Assembly: GCF_004571025.1 (NCBI RefSeq)
Contig: NZ_SPQT01000031.1
Coordinates: 60,029-124,028, forward strand
DNA length: 64,000 nt
Origin: Bradyrhizobium niftali
Lineage (GTDB): Bacteria; Pseudomonadota; Alphaproteobacteria; Rhizobiales; Xanthobacteraceae
Reading direction: 5' to 3'
Shown one piece after another: positions 45,891-54,144 of the stretch. The notes below the pieces were generated by a model that had not been told where the DNA came from, searched no databases, and was given only the letters and a program-made list of their open reading frames with translations. The position numbers and the translations under genes were made by a program. Every line of letters begins with the position of its first letter. Within the stretch, counting starts at the first letter, position 1.

Positions 45891-46679
45891 ATGCAAGCGC
45901 TCCACACCGCTGCGACCGGAATGGCGGCCCAGGAACTCAACGTCCAGGTCATCTCCAACAACATCGCGAACCTGCGCACCACCGGCTTCAAGAAGCAGAC
46001 CGCGGCGTTCCAGGACCTGATCTACGAGCACGTCCGCCGCGTCGGCGCGCAGGCCTCGGACCAGGGCACCATCCTGCCCGTCGGTGTCGACATCGGCGGC
46101 GGCGTCAAGACCGTCGGCACGCCGCGCAGCATGACGCAGGGCACGCTGTCGCAGACCGGCAACGATCTCGACCTCGCGATGTCGGGTGAAGGCTTCTTCA
46201 AGATCCTGATGCCCGACGGGACCTACCAGTACACCCGCGACGGCACCTTCCAGATGGACAATCAGGGTCGCGTCGTCACCGCGCAGGGCAACCCGGTGCA
46301 GCCGACCATCACCATCCCGAACAACGCCTCCGGCATCTCCGTCAGCGAGCAGGGCCAGGTCTCGGTGACGCTGCCGGGCTCGTCGACCTCCTCGATCATC
46401 GGCCAGATCGGCGTGACCCGGTTCATCAACAAGGCGGGTTTGCAGCCCGTCGGAAGCAACCAGTTCACCGAAACGCCCTCCTCCGGCCCGCCGCAGGACG
46501 GCACCGCGAATGCCGAAGGCTACGGCAAGATCACGCAGGGCAGCCTGGAACAGGCCAATGTCGACGTCGTCTCGGAAATGAGCGACCTGATCGCCGCCCA
46601 GCGCGCCTACGAGATGAACGCCAAGGTCATCAGCGCCGCCGACCAGATGATGCAATCGACCACGGCGCTGTTCCGCTGA
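45891..46679 (+). CDS. flgG: Flagellar distal rod protein FlgG (262 aa)
   Basis: Distal rod protein; 262 aa is the usual length. MQALHTAATGMAAQELNVQVISNNIANLRTTGFKKQ at the start and QANVDVVSEMSDLIAAQRAYEMNAKVISAADQM at the C terminus are highly conserved FlgG sequences. It follows flgF by 16 nt and is followed by flgA after 4 nt. Confidence 0.97.
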   Translation: MQALHTAATGMAAQELNVQVISNNIANLRTTGFKKQTAAFQDLIYEHVRRVGAQASDQGTILPVGVDIGGGVKTVGTPRSMTQGTLSQTGNDLDLAMSGEGFFKILMPDGTYQYTRDGTFQMDNQGRVVTAQGNPVQPTITIPNNASGISVSEQGQVSVTLPGSSTSSIIGQIGVTRFINKAGLQPVGSNQFTETPSSGPPQDGTANAEGYGKITQGSLEQANVDVVSEMSDLIAAQRAYEMNAKVISAADQMMQSTTALFR

Positions 46680-46683
46680 GGCA

Positions 46684-47835
46684 ATGACGATGATTCGCAC
46701 CACCCTCGCCACGATCTCCGCTCTCCTGCTGCTGGCGCTGCCGGCGCAGGCCGCCGACGACGTCATCGCGGCGCCGACGCTGCGCGCGAGCGTCACCGTG
46801 ACCTCCGACGTGGTGCGGGTCGGCGATCTCATCGACAATGCCGGCTCGGCCGCGCTGATCCCGGTCTACCGCTCGCCCGATCTCGGCACCACCGGCGCGC
46901 TGCCGGTCGCGCAAGTCCTGTCGGTGTTGCGCGCAAAGCAGGTGATCGGCGTGATGACCGGCGACGTCAGGGAAGTCCAGGTCACCCGCCTCGCCCGCAC
47001 CCTCGCCAACAAGGACCTCGAAAACGCGGTCGCCTCGGCGCTCGAGCGCCGCTTCGGCCTTGGCGATGTCGCCAACATCACCGTCACCTTCGACCGCGGC
47101 GTCGCCGACATGCGGCTGGACGCCTCCAACACCGGCGCGCTCCAGCCGGTGGCAACCCGTTACGACGCCCGCAGCGGCCGTTTCGACATCGCCTTCGAGA
47201 TCAACAACGACAACAATCCGGCGCCGACCAAGCTGCGCTTCACCGGCTCCGCGATCGAGACCGTGGAAGTGGCCGTGCTGACGCGCGACATCGACCGCGC
47301 CGACCTCCTGAAATCCTCCGACGTCACGCTGGAGCGCCGGCCCAAGGCCGAGGTCACCGGCGAGGCCGCCTCGCGCGACCGCACCATCGGCATGCAGCTG
47401 CGCCGGCCGATGCGGGCGGGCACGCCGATCCGGGTCGCCGACATCGTCAAGCCCGACTTCGTGCAGCGCGACCAGAACGTCACCATCATCTACCAGGTGC
47501 CCGGCCTCTACCTCACCACGCGCGGCAAGGCGATCGAGAGCGGCGCCGAGGGCGACACCGTCAGCGTGCTCAACCTGCAATCCAAGCGCACGCTGACCGG
47601 CGTCGTCACCGGCCGCGGCCAGATCACGGTCCAAGGCGCGAGCCAGTCCGCGCCGATGCCGCCCGCGGTCGAGCAGACCTCCTCGCTCAAGCGCGACGAA
47701 ACGCCCGCCCCCGCGGCCGCTGCTGCTGCTGCGCTCGCCCAAAGCCTGGTCCAGGCCCCCGCGTCTCCGGCCCAGATCGCCCAAGCCCAGATCCCGCAAG
47801 CCCGCATCTCGCAAGCTCCAGCCAAGTCAGAGTAA
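46684..47835 (+). CDS. flgA: P-ring assembly chaperone FlgA (383 aa)
   Basis: Periplasmic chaperone for P-ring (FlgI) assembly. A signal peptide (TTLATISALLLLALPAQAAD) precedes two domains; the SAF region shows as ADLLKSSDVTLERRP and MQLRRPMRAGTPIRVADI, followed by the C-terminal AEGDTVSVLNLQSKRTLTGVV segment. It is longer than enterobacterial FlgA (about 219 aa) owing to an extra N-terminal part and an Ala/Gln/Pro-rich tail of ~60 residues. The start could also be ATG 46690. flgH follows after 3 nt. Confidence 0.9.
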   Translation: MTMIRTTLATISALLLLALPAQAADDVIAAPTLRASVTVTSDVVRVGDLIDNAGSAALIPVYRSPDLGTTGALPVAQVLSVLRAKQVIGVMTGDVREVQVTRLARTLANKDLENAVASALERRFGLGDVANITVTFDRGVADMRLDASNTGALQPVATRYDARSGRFDIAFEINNDNNPAPTKLRFTGSAIETVEVAVLTRDIDRADLLKSSDVTLERRPKAEVTGEAASRDRTIGMQLRRPMRAGTPIRVADIVKPDFVQRDQNVTIIYQVPGLYLTTRGKAIESGAEGDTVSVLNLQSKRTLTGVVTGRGQITVQGASQSAPMPPAVEQTSSLKRDETPAPAAAAAAALAQSLVQAPASPAQIAQAQIPQARISQAPAKSE

Positions 47836-47838
47836 GTC

Positions 47839-48600
47839 ATGTCCAGTTTCAGTTCGGCTTCCCGTCTTCGTCGCATCGCGATCTCTGCCCTGCTGCTGGC
47901 CTCTTGCGCGCTGGGCGGCTGTTCCTCGATCGACCGCCTGTCGCAGATCGGCGAGCAACCGAAATTGTCGGCGATCGACAATCCGACGACGCAGCCCGGC
48001 TACAAGCCGGTGCAGATGCCGATGCCGAAGCCGGAAGTCGCCTCCTACAATCCGAACTCGCTGTGGCGGAACGGCAGCCGCGCCTTCTTCAAGGACCAGC
48101 GCGCTCACCAGATCGGCGACCTCCTCACCGTGACCGTGAACATCACCGACAAGGCGAACCTCTCCAACGAAACCCAGCGCAGCCGCACCGCCAAGGAAGA
48201 CTCGGGAATTACCGATTTTATCGGCAGCCAAACGGTCACGCAGCCACTCAAGGTCCTGCCCGGCCGCCTTCTCACCACCGACTCGACATCCTCCGCCGAT
48301 GGCAAGGGCTCGGTCAATCGCACGGAAGCCTTGCAGACCAACGTCGCCGCGGTGGTGACGCAAGTGCTGCCGAACGGCAACCTCGTGGTCGAAGGCAAGC
48401 AGGAGATCCGCGTCAACTACGAAATCCGCGAGCTCGTGGTCGCCGGCATCGTCCGCCCCGAGGACATCCAGAGCGACAACACCATCGATTCCAGCAAGAT
48501 CGCGCAGGCCCGCATCGCCTATGGCGGCCGCGGCCAGATCACGGACGTGCAGCAGCCGCGCTACGGCCAGCAGGTCATGGACGTGCTGCTGCCCTTCTAA
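47839..48600 (+). CDS. flgH: Flagellar L-ring lipoprotein FlgH (253 aa)
   Basis: Outer-membrane L-ring subunit. The lipobox is ASCALGGC with modified Cys at residue 28, predicting lipoprotein processing. The FlgH core includes SLWRNGSRAFFKDQRAHQIGDLLTV, VTQVLPNGNLVVEGKQEIRVNYE and GIVRPEDIQSDNTIDSSKIAQARIAYGGRGQ. It is the last gene of the operon; a terminator hairpin follows at 48660-48699. Confidence 0.96.
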   Translation: MSSFSSASRLRRIAISALLLASCALGGCSSIDRLSQIGEQPKLSAIDNPTTQPGYKPVQMPMPKPEVASYNPNSLWRNGSRAFFKDQRAHQIGDLLTVTVNITDKANLSNETQRSRTAKEDSGITDFIGSQTVTQPLKVLPGRLLTTDSTSSADGKGSVNRTEALQTNVAAVVTQVLPNGNLVVEGKQEIRVNYEIRELVVAGIVRPEDIQSDNTIDSSKIAQARIAYGGRGQITDVQQPRYGQQVMDVLLPF

Positions 48601-48659
48601 GCCTCTCCCGAGCTCCCACATCGTGTTCGCGAACCTAGGCGCGAACGACGATGTACTAC

Positions 48660-48699
48660 GCGGCCTCCGGTAGCTCCCCTGCCGGAGGCCGCATGTATT
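48660..48699 (+). terminator. Terminator after flgH
   Basis: GCGGCCTCCGG (48660-48670) pairs with CCGGAGGCCGC (48682-48692), followed by ATGTATTTT. Confidence 0.68.
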
Positions 48700-48775
48700 T
48701 TGGCGCGCGGTTGCGAGCCGCCGCCTACGCGGTCGGTTGGCGCAATCAAACGCCGCCCCAGCTTCCGTCATTGCG

Positions 48776-48883
48776 AGCGCAGCGAAGCAATCCAGAAATG
48801 CGACCACGGAAAGATTCTGGATTGCTTCGTCGCATCAGCGCAAAATTGCTTCGCAATTTTGTCGCGGGCTCCTCGCAATGACG
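48776..48883. repeat. REP-like hairpin element, copy 5
   Basis: CGTCATTGCGAGCGCAGCGAAGCAATCCAG is followed by CTGGATTGCTTCGTC; the right arm is interrupted by an insert (about 25 bp with its own AAAATTGC-TTCGCAATTTT hairpin) before CTCGCAATGACG. Together with the flgH terminator it fills most of the gap 48601-48909. Confidence 0.8.
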
Positions 48884-48909
48884 GAGAATGTTGGGGCGCT
48901 ATGCGCCCC

Positions 48910-49689
48910 TCACGTAAACTTCGCCTCCACCACGCCCAGCCCGTCCAGCTCCATCCGCACCTTGTCGCCGGCCTTCAGCCATAGCGTCTTGACAAGGCTT
49001 CCCGTCAGCACGAGCTGTCCCGCATGCAAACTCTTGCCGTCGGCGGCGAGATGATTGGCGAGCCAGGCGAGCGCGTTGTGGGGGTGGCCGAGCACGTCGG
49101 CACCGGTGCCGTGGCTGACCTCCTCGCCGTTGACGATGGCGCGGCCCTTGACCGCCGCCAGGTCCGGCACCGACGAGCGCGGCACGGACGGCCCCAGCAC
49201 GCAGCCGGCGGCGAAGAAATCGTCGGCGATCAGCGTCGGCGCGCCCATCGTCTCCCACTTCACATAGCGGTCGTCGACGATCTCGATCGCGGGATGATAG
49301 GCCTCGACGGCCTCGCCGACCCATTCGGCCGTGAACGGCGCCTCGCCGGCGGCAAGGTCACGCTGCAGCCGCACCGCGATCTCGCATTCGACGCCGACAC
49401 GGACATATTTGGAGGTCGCGAGCTTCACCCCGCTGTCGTGCACGCCTTTCTGGAACACGCCGCCGCCGCAGGGATGCGGGATGCCGATATAGTCCTGCAT
49501 CACCTGGCTGGTGCAGCCGATCTTGTAGCCGACGAGCGGCCCGGCATGCGGCAGCAGGAGGTCGTGCAGCGCGCGCTGGACCTGGTAACCCTCGGCCTCG
49601 TCGGCAGGTGGAACCTCGAGCGCTGCAAGCGGCGCATGGTTGCGGCGCGCCAGTGCGATCGCCTTTGCGGCTTCGAGAATGTTGTCCAT
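48910..49689 (-). CDS. 2-oxopent-4-enoate hydratase-type FAH-family enzyme (259 aa)
   Basis: Likely a hydratase in aromatic meta-cleavage catabolism (2-keto-4-pentenoate hydratase family, MhpD/HpcG type), cytoplasmic and metal dependent. GPLVGYKIGCTSQVMQ, RVGVECEIAVRLQRDL (acidic metal ligands) and EAYHPAIEIVDDRYVKWE are family landmarks; the C-terminal FTGSLVKTLWLKAGD-like stretch completes the fold. The ATG at 49689 starts the domain cleanly. No other aromatic-pathway genes are nearby, so its pathway is not defined. Confidence 0.85.
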   Translation of the reverse strand: MDNILEAAKAIALARRNHAPLAALEVPPADEAEGYQVQRALHDLLLPHAGPLVGYKIGCTSQVMQDYIGIPHPCGGGVFQKGVHDSGVKLATSKYVRVGVECEIAVRLQRDLAAGEAPFTAEWVGEAVEAYHPAIEIVDDRYVKWETMGAPTLIADDFFAAGCVLGPSVPRSSVPDLAAVKGRAIVNGEEVSHGTGADVLGHPHNALAWLANHLAADGKSLHAGQLVLTGSLVKTLWLKAGDKVRMELDGLGVVEAKFT

Positions 49690-49785
49690 CGGCGCCGCCT
49701 CCCACGCTACGCAATCGAGGGCGGCACTTCAGCACCCCCGCTCCGGCCTGACAAGCGCGGTCCAAAGGACGATCCAAGGGCGGCT

Positions 49786-50814
49786 TCACGCCTTGACGAG
49801 GGCAAGCCGGATCAGGCTCTCGGCCGTCGCGAGGATCGCCTCATCGTTGGAACGCGCCTGCCAGCCGAGCAGCGACTGCGCCTTGGCGCTGGTGGAATGC
49901 CGCACCCTTCCGAGCATCGGCACGACCGCACGCAGAAGCGGAATCCGGTTTGCGGCCAGGCGCACCAGCCAGTCGGGCGCCTGAAGCCGCGGAACCCGGC
50001 GCGCCCTCGGTCCGAGTTCCCGCCGCAGCACCCTGGCGATGTCCAGGATCGACATCGTCTCGCCGGAGACCGCGATGAAACGCTCGCCTTTCGCCTCAGG
50101 CGCCGTCATCGCCCGCAAATGCAGGTCGGCCACATCGCGCACGTCGACCACGCCGAAATAGACCCGCGGTACCGCCGGCATGGCGCCGTCGAGCAGCGAT
50201 TTGACGATCTCGATCGACCCGGAGAAGTCCGGCCCGAGCACGGGACCGAAAATGGCGGCGGGGTTCACGACCGAGAGTTCGAGCCCGCCGCCTTCGCGCG
50301 CGACGAAATCCCAGGCCGCCCGTTCGGCCAGCGTCTTGGATTTGATGTAGGGCTGCACGTCGGCGCCTTCGAGATTGGTCCAGTCGGTCTCGTCGAACGG
50401 CTTTTCCCGCGGCTTGTGGCCATACCCGATCGCACCCAGCGACGAGGTGATCACCACGCGCCTCACGCCGGCCTCGCGGGCGGCCCGGAGCACTCGCAGC
50501 GTGCCGTCGCGGGCCGGGATGATCATCTCGTTCTCATCCTTGGGAACACTGGTCGAGAGCGGCGAGGCAACATGGAGAACGTAGTCGCAGCCCGCGACGG
50601 CCTCACCCCACCCCTCGTCCCGGACGAGGTCGGCGGTGAAGAAGGACAGGCTCTCCGGCGAAACGGCCCCGCCCTCGCGCAGCATCGCCAGCACATCGGT
50701 CTGGCGCTCCGGCCGGCGCACCGTCGTCCGCACCGTGTGGCCGGCGGCCAGAAGTTGCAGGATGACGTGGATGCCGACGAAGCCCGACCCGCCAGTGACC
50801 AGAACAGTGCTCAT
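49786..50814 (-). CDS. NAD-dependent epimerase/dihydroflavonol 4-reductase-like protein (342 aa)
   Basis: Extended short-chain dehydrogenase. VLVTGGSGFVGIHVILQLL is the Rossmann GxxGxxG motif; VVITSSLGAIGYG and YIKSKTLAERAAWDF give the catalytic Ser and the Y-x3-K motif. Sequence resembles the DFR/NAD-dependent aldehyde-reductase group. The start is ATG 50814; the frame shown from 50820 begins with TTG. A divergent HxlR regulator gene starts 94 bp away and may control it. Confidence 0.87.
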   Translation of the reverse strand: MSTVLVTGGSGFVGIHVILQLLAAGHTVRTTVRRPERQTDVLAMLREGGAVSPESLSFFTADLVRDEGWGEAVAGCDYVLHVASPLSTSVPKDENEMIIPARDGTLRVLRAAREAGVRRVVITSSLGAIGYGHKPREKPFDETDWTNLEGADVQPYIKSKTLAERAAWDFVAREGGGLELSVVNPAAIFGPVLGPDFSGSIEIVKSLLDGAMPAVPRVYFGVVDVRDVADLHLRAMTAPEAKGERFIAVSGETMSILDIARVLRRELGPRARRVPRLQAPDWLVRLAANRIPLLRAVVPMLGRVRHSTSAKAQSLLGWQARSNDEAILATAESLIRLALVKA

Positions 50815-50907
50815 TGCCAAATTCCCCTCGTTGCACGGGCCGGCGAATTGGTTCCGCCGCCCTGCTCAAGGCGGCATCTGGTCACTATCTCCCGGGGAGC
50901 AAGTAGA

Positions 50908-51306
50908 ATGGATTTCGAGACCGGTATGGAAAACCTGACCAGCGTTTGCGACGGCGACTGCGATTGCAGCCCCGACCCTGCCCTGCTCGCCGACTTCAAG
51001 CGGGCCATCCACGCCCTCGGTGGCAAGTGGAAGCTGGAGATCCTGTTCGCGCTGATGAACGGCGCGGTTCGTTTCGGCGCATTGCGGCGATCGATCGGCG
51101 GCATCACCCAGCACATGCTGACCACGCAACTGCGCGAGCTCGAGCAGGACGGCCTGGTGTCGCGGACCGTCTTCGCGGAGAAGCCCTTAAGGGTCGAGTA
51201 CGAGCTGACGGATGCGGCCTACGGCCTGTTGCCGGCGTTTAAGGAAATATTGAGCTGGTCCAGGCTTTATGGGGATGCGCGCCTTGTGGCGTCGCAGCAG
51301 GCCTGA
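50908..51306 (+). CDS. HxlR-family regulator with N-terminal cysteine cluster (132 aa)
   Basis: Winged-helix transcription regulator. FKRAIHALGGKWKLEILFAL and RFGALRRSIGGITQHMLTTQLRELEQDGLVSRTV match the HxlR family. Unusually, three Cys lie close together near the N terminus (C14, C18, C20), suggesting redox or metal sensing. The ATG at 50908 follows GGGGAGC. It is divergent from the reductase gene at 49786-50814, the usual arrangement for HxlR targets. Confidence 0.87.
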   Translation: MDFETGMENLTSVCDGDCDCSPDPALLADFKRAIHALGGKWKLEILFALMNGAVRFGALRRSIGGITQHMLTTQLRELEQDGLVSRTVFAEKPLRVEYELTDAAYGLLPAFKEILSWSRLYGDARLVASQQA

Positions 51307-51561
51307 TTGCAGCGATTCTTGATGCAGCTGGATCGGTGTCTCAGCGTTCGAGTCGATCCCGTTGATGCGACTCGCGAAATCTCCCGCACCTGAAGTGAAG
51401 GCTGTTTCTCATCCGAACTCACGTGAGCTCGGAGGAATCGAGTCTAGCCCATTGATCACGATTCACTTTTCGCGATTGCGCTCGCGCGTCGAAGCGCGTC
51501 GGCAAGCGACGGGCAATATGCTGACCGCGGCGCGAAATGGCGCCTTGCGTCCAAAAACAAA

Positions 51562-51581
51562 GAGCCGCATCGCTGCGGCTC
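51562..51581 (-). terminator. Terminator of dksA
   Basis: On the minus strand GAGCCGCA-GCGA-TGCGGCTC is followed by TTTGTTTTT, just past the dksA stop at 51587. Confidence 0.85.
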
Positions 51582-51586
51582 CGACT

Positions 51587-51997
51587 CTATTCGTCGCGAT
51601 AGACCTTCTCGCGTTTCTCGTGTCGCTCCTGCGCTTCCACCGAGAGCGTCGCGATCGGCCGGGCCTCGAGCCGCTTCAACGAGATCGGCTCCCCGGTGTC
51701 CTCGCAATAGCCATAGGTGTTGTCCTCGATACGCTGGAGCGCGGCGTCGATCTTGGCGATCAACTTGCGCTGGCGGTCGCGGGCGCGGAGTTCGATGGCG
51801 CGGTCGGTTTCGGACGATGCCCGATCGGCGAGATCGGGGTGGTTCACGTTCTCCTCCTGCAGGGCTTGCAGGGTGAGCTTGGACTCTTTGAGGATCTCAT
51901 CCTTCCAGGCAAGGAGCTTCAACCGGAAGTACTCCTTCTGCCGGTCGTTCATGAAAGGCTCTTTTTCGGTCGGTCGGTAGTTTTTCAACTTTTCCAA
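51587..51997 (-). CDS. dksA: DksA family RNA polymerase-binding regulator, single-Cys type (136 aa)
   Basis: Binds the RNA polymerase secondary channel and, with ppGpp, tunes rRNA and amino-acid promoters. Coiled-coil region LADRASSETDRAIELRARDRQRKLIAKIDAAL is followed by YGYCEDTGEPISLKRLEARP. The classical zinc ligands C-x2-C / C-x2-C have become C-x2-T / S-x2-A (ATLSVEAQERHE), so only one Cys remains and zinc binding is unlikely, as known for other alphaproteobacterial DksA proteins. The start is probably TTG at 51997, because EKEPFMNDRQ aligns with the conserved N-terminal part of DksA; ATG 51952 is the alternative. Confidence 0.9.
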   Translation of the reverse strand: MEKLKNYRPTEKEPFMNDRQKEYFRLKLLAWKDEILKESKLTLQALQEENVNHPDLADRASSETDRAIELRARDRQRKLIAKIDAALQRIEDNTYGYCEDTGEPISLKRLEARPIATLSVEAQERHEKREKVYRDE

Positions 51998-52167
51998 GGG
52001 CGGCCTATCTGTCTAAGCAACGACTCGCAAACGGAACGGGGTCCGTTGAGCGGGGCGTTATATAGCGGCCTCCCGTGACAGACAATATTTCCCTGCTCGT
52101 CCGGCTGGCGCGCCCAAGCCCTTGCACAGGAAGGTTTATCCTGGAGGGCCTGGGGGCGGCCGAAGGC

Positions 52168-52779
52168 CTAGTAACCGACCGTGAAACGCTGCCTCAAATG
52201 GGCCGGCCGCTCGATCTCGTCGGCCAGCGCAATGGCGTAATCGGCGAAGCTGATCCAGCTCTTGCCATTCGCATCTGCGAGAAGCTGATCGGTCCCGAGC
52301 CGGAACTTGCCCGTGCGCTCTCCCTCGACGAACAGCGCCGACGGCGAGATGAAGGTCCAGTTCAGGTCCTTTTCCTGGCGCAGCAGATCGAGAAAGGCAG
52401 AGCCTCCCTCGGCCTCGGCCTTGTATTGGGCCGGAAAACCGGGGGTTGTAACCAGTTTCACGCCAGGAGCGACCTCGAGGCTGCCAGCCCCGCCGACGAC
52501 GAGGTAACGGCCCACCTTGGAGTCCTTGGCTGCCCCGATCAGCTTGAGCGCGTCGCTGGCCAGGAAGTGCACGGAACTCACGGCGACGTCGTGCCCGGCC
52601 CACAGCTTGGCGAGGCCCGCCTGGTCGAGCACGTCTCCCTTGGTCGGTGTGACGTTCGGCAGGGCCGCGATCTTCTCGGGGTTCCGGGCGATGGCCGTGA
52701 CGCTATGGCCGCGGCGGGACAGTTCCTTGGTGATCTCCGACCCGGCCCGGCCCGAGGCGCCGGCGATTGCGATTTTCAT
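52168..52779 (-). CDS. NAD(P)-binding SDR-like reductase/epimerase (203 aa)
   Basis: Atypical short-chain dehydrogenase of the NmrA-like/BVR-type group. KIAIAGASGRAGSEITKELSRRGHSVTA is the Rossmann motif; RYLVVGGAGSLEVAPG and WTFISPSALFVEGERTGKFR are family-typical. The usual Tyr-x3-Lys active site is not obvious, as in NmrA-like members. It is divergent from an HxlR regulator, with an inverted repeat (52800-52818) between them. The substrate is unknown. Confidence 0.85.
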   Translation of the reverse strand: MKIAIAGASGRAGSEITKELSRRGHSVTAIARNPEKIAALPNVTPTKGDVLDQAGLAKLWAGHDVAVSSVHFLASDALKLIGAAKDSKVGRYLVVGGAGSLEVAPGVKLVTTPGFPAQYKAEAEGGSAFLDLLRQEKDLNWTFISPSALFVEGERTGKFRLGTDQLLADANGKSWISFADYAIALADEIERPAHLRQRFTVGY

Positions 52780-52799
52780 GGAAGGCTCCTTTGCTTCTA

Positions 52800-52818
52800 T
52801 AGTAACTAACAGTGACTA
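52800..52818. promoter_or_regulatory. Putative HxlR operator
   Basis: TAGTAAC-TAACA-GTGACTA: arms match at 6 of 7 positions. It lies 21 bp from the reductase start, in the gap to the HxlR gene at 52929. Binding by that HxlR is inferred. Confidence 0.6.
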
Positions 52819-52928
52819 GATATCGCAAAGAATGCTGGTGTTAAGAGAGCACTTTGTGCTTACCTGCTTACGCAGGAGTAACCGGCAAGCGAGCCGGCAA
52901 GCGACTTCAATGGATCGAGGACCCGACG

Positions 52929-53300
52929 ATGAAGCCCGACGTCTATGCAGCGAACTGCCCCACGCGCCAGATCCTCGATCGCATCGGCGACAAATGGGCG
53001 GTGCTGATCCTCCTGCTGCTGCGCGGCGAGCCGATGCGTTTCAATCAGTTGCGCCGCACGATCGAAGGCATTTCGCAGAAGATGCTGAGCCAGGTTCTCA
53101 AATCGCTCGAACGCGACGGCCTGATCAAGCGCCGCGCCATCGCGACCGTACCGGTGACGGTGGAATATTCGATCACGCAGCTCGGGCTGACCCTCGCCGC
53201 CGCCGTCGATCCGCTGCGCGATTGGGCCGAGGAGAATCTGAAGGACGTGCTCGCCGCCCAGCGCCGCTACGACGCGCAGAAGGAGGAGGAAGCGGCGTGA
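52929..53300 (+). CDS. HxlR-family transcriptional regulator (123 aa)
   Basis: Winged-helix regulator. Conserved N-terminal Cys at residue 10 (ANCPTRQILDRIGDKWAVLIL), a position used for redox sensing in HypR-type members. The recognition region reads RFNQLRRTIEGISQKMLSQVLKSLERDGLIKRR. The ATG at 52929 is preceded by GAGG. It is the likely repressor of the divergent NAD(P)-binding gene. Confidence 0.88.
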   Translation: MKPDVYAANCPTRQILDRIGDKWAVLILLLLRGEPMRFNQLRRTIEGISQKMLSQVLKSLERDGLIKRRAIATVPVTVEYSITQLGLTLAAAVDPLRDWAEENLKDVLAAQRRYDAQKEEEAA

Positions 53301-53348
53301 ATGGCAACGTCTGGAACGAGCTGTTCCCGCGCCACCCCAAACTCCGCC

Positions 53349-53452
53349 GTCATGCCCCGGCTTGACCGGGGCATCCCGTACGCCGCGGCTTCTCGACTCA
53401 AAACGACTGTCTCTGGACTACTGGGTCGCCCGGTCAAGCGGTGCGACGACAG
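53349..53452. repeat. 104-bp double-hairpin intergenic repeat, copy B
   Basis: Reverse complement of copy A (4510-4613), identical in length. The hairpins are ATGCCCCGG-CTTGA-CCGGGGCAT and GTCGCCCGG-TCAA-GCGGTGCGAC. It lies between the convergent HxlR gene and fliX. Confidence 0.8.
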
Positions 53453-53461
53453 CCTGCCCGA

Positions 53462-53875
53462 CTACGCCTGCCCGGCCTTGGCGAGTTCGACCTCGACACG
53501 CAGCTCGATCTCGGACAGCAGCGAATCGAGACCGGGATCGCCCGAGGACGATTTCAGGTTCGCCGCAGCATCGCGCAGCCGCATCACGGTGGACGCGTCG
53601 AGATTGCCGGACAGCAGCCCCATCTTGAGATCGTCGAGCACGTCGAGCGCGGTCCTGCCGCGGGCGACCGAGCGCTTGCGACGCTCGACCGGATCCTCCT
53701 CGATGCCTTGCAACGCGAGCAGCGCATCGATGTTGGCGGCCGCTTTCGGCGCCGCGGCGGCCCGCGTCTCCTGCGCCGACGCGGTGTCGGGCAAGACGAA
53801 GGTGCCGGAGCCCGTCCGCCTGGCCTGGCTGGCCGGCGTTCCAAGCGTGGTGCCGTTCGGTCCGTAGATGCGCAT
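53462..53875 (-). CDS. fliX: Flagellar assembly regulator FliX (137 aa)
   Basis: FliX couples basal-body assembly to FlbD/sigma-54 dependent transcription in Caulobacter. The N terminus MRIYGPNGTTLGTP and the helical C-terminal region (ALDVLDDLKMGLLSGNLDASTVMRLRDAA through ELRVEVELAKAGQA) are recognisable FliX traits. It is divergent from flgI, as in Caulobacter. The shared 269-bp gap carries a CtrA-type near-box, an ftr-like palindrome and a sigma-54 promoter for flgI. Confidence 0.9.
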   Translation of the reverse strand: MRIYGPNGTTLGTPASQARRTGSGTFVLPDTASAQETRAAAAPKAAANIDALLALQGIEEDPVERRKRSVARGRTALDVLDDLKMGLLSGNLDASTVMRLRDAAANLKSSSGDPGLDSLLSEIELRVEVELAKAGQA

Positions 53876-53920
53876 CGCAGCAATCCGGGTGATCGATGCC
53901 TCACCTTCGCTGTTTTATGG

Positions 53921-53935
53921 TTAACGGCACGTAAA
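53921..53935. promoter_or_regulatory. CtrA-type near-box upstream of fliX
   Basis: TTAACGGCACGTAAA: TTAA-N7-TAAA, one mismatch from a full box; with its flank it reads ATGGTTAAC (CtrA half-site in reverse). It lies 46-60 nt from the fliX start. Confidence 0.58.
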
Positions 53936-53941
53936 CAGCCC

Positions 53942-53954
53942 GGCAAAATCTGCC
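53942..53954. promoter_or_regulatory. FlbD/ftr-like palindrome between fliX and flgI
   Basis: GGCA-AAATC-TGCC, perfect 4-bp arms. It lies about 105 nt upstream of the flgI sigma-54 promoter and only 7 nt from the CtrA-type near-box. Confidence 0.62.
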
Positions 53955-54053
53955 GACAGGCGGCAGTTTCGCTCCTCAAAGACAACGCTCGCTGACACCG
54001 GTCGAAACAGATTTATTCAACCTATTCAGCGACCTACCCCCACTGCCCCGCGT

Positions 54054-54069
54054 TGGCACGGCCCTCGCA
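54054..54069 (+). promoter_or_regulatory. Sigma-54 promoter of flgI
   Basis: TGGCACGGCCCTCGCA, with correctly spaced GG and GC; it matches the flgF promoter at 12 of 16 positions or better. Confidence 0.8.
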
Positions 54070-54144
54070 AGGAAAGCGTCGGACCAGCTCGTCATGGGAG
54101 TGTCGAGGATGGTCCGAGATTTGAGGAGCCTCGGGGAGCAGAGG

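Noticed and set aside
49024..51306. 760-codon plus-strand open frame
   Set aside because: Only its last 133 codons (from ATG 50908) are a real HxlR gene; the rest is antisense to the hydratase and reductase genes.
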